Source: Trichoplusia ni (lineage: Eukaryota > Arthropoda > Insecta > Lepidoptera > Noctuidae). From it: a stretch of 64,000 nt of DNA. Position numbers and translations under genes: made by a program. Shown one piece after another: positions 63,391-64,000 of the stretch (its first letter is position 1; every line of letters begins with the position of its first letter). The stretch is from assembly GCF_003590095.1 (NCBI RefSeq), contig NC_039494.1, positions 2,356,001 through 2,420,000 on the forward strand, in the 5' to 3' direction. The notes beneath the pieces are model-generated. The model did not search any database, was not told the DNA's origin, and saw only the letters and a list, made by a program, of their open reading frames with translations.

Positions 63391-64000
63391 CAGCCATCAT
63401 CCGGCATAACAGAATATATTGTGCGTCGGCCGCAGCCGAGCCATCCATCACCAACAGCGCGCGCGCCTCGACTAACGCACACCACCGCACTACCCGCCCA
63501 AAAAGAGAAAAAGAATATTTGAAAAGAGAACACTCCCATCGCGGTGTGGGCCCCGCCCTCACCCACCGCCCGAGTCTTGCGGCGGCCAATCAGAGCGCCG
63601 CTCCTTCCGAACGCCGGTCGGCGGTAGCGAGCGCAGCCGAGGGCGGCCGATTGCGCGCGTTCACAACAAAAAGTCACACGACTGGTTTAGTGTCGGGTTG
63701 CGTCCCATCGACGCCGCATCACGTGCCGCACGCCTTCACGTCGCCGCACTTGCGCTTGCGCTCTTAACATGGACTGTTTTTGTAATTCAAACATAACCGC
63801 GGTTTAATATTCTGTAGATACAAAACTCTATCGTCGTAGATAATAGAACGAGTGACCTGTGATATAGAGAATTTTCCGATTTCCCAATGAAAATGAACAT
63901 GCAAACGGAATGGAGCTCATGATTTCAGTGTGTTTTTGCATCTGCACAGTATTTACAGTGATACATAGTGATAGTGAACTACATTGTGATAAGCACCAGA
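63391..64000. promoter_or_regulatory. Promoter-like CpG island at the right edge
   Basis: From 63400 to 63770 the DNA is very CpG rich, with a CCAATCAG box at 63586-63593 and GC boxes (ccccgccctc at 63551-63560; gggcggccg near 63640). After 63770 the sequence turns AT-rich like a 5' UTR, with a TTCAGTG initiator-like motif at 63924-63930. No supported start codon follows before the edge. A plus-strand gene beginning just beyond the window is a reasonable guess; open frames on both strands here are compositional. Confidence 0.4.

Noticed and set aside
63312..63767. Open frames on both strands of the right-edge island
   Set aside because: Overlapping frames with biased composition and no conserved motif; more likely promoter DNA.

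Overview
This window looks like nuclear DNA of a moth or butterfly (Lepidoptera). That is an inference from four things: AT-rich DNA with short GT-AG introns, insect-type orthologues of conserved eukaryotic genes, several copies of a Helitron-like element whose 3' ends resemble those common in Lepidoptera (small hairpin, then CTAG before a T), and fragments that resemble other lepidopteran interspersed repeats. No bacterial, viral or CRISPR feature was seen. All gene models were built by hand from splice sites and reading frame.

The left part (1-28.3 kb) is compact and gene-rich. Six recognisable genes alternate in orientation: misato (+, 401-2339), a CHERP-like SURP/CID/G-patch splicing factor (-, 8692-3464, 14 exons, 823 aa), the SNARE-disassembly ATPase NSF (+, 9917-16208, 15 exons, 746 aa), the transcription elongation factor ELOF1 (-, 19401-19082, 82 aa), a secreted or GPI-anchored Cys-rich insect protein of the DUF7042-7045 type (+, 20155-25971, 9 exons, 611 aa), and a FAM32A homologue (-, 28198-27545, 112 aa). 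Neighbours are head-to-head (CHERP/NSF, ELOF1/DUF) or tail-to-tail. Most have housekeeping roles in cell division, splicing, membrane fusion or transcription; they do not form one pathway. Just after the NSF stop codon lies an unexplained open frame of about 290 codons (16311-17192) encoding an acidic Ser/Asp-rich protein. It is the most gene-like unexplained item in the window.

The right part (28.3-64 kb) is about 35 kb with no coding exon I can support. It holds degenerate transposons (including a 276-bp hAT-type MITE with a perfect 8-bp target duplication), microsatellites, a threefold imperfect repeat, and GC/CpG-rich islands near 28.8, 31.3, 33.85, 34.95, 37.8, 45.5, 55.2 and 63.4-63.8 kb. 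It resembles the regulatory desert or long intron of a developmental gene. The island at the right edge looks like a promoter, and the island at 37.8 kb contains a candidate minus-strand first coding exon. These last points are inference.
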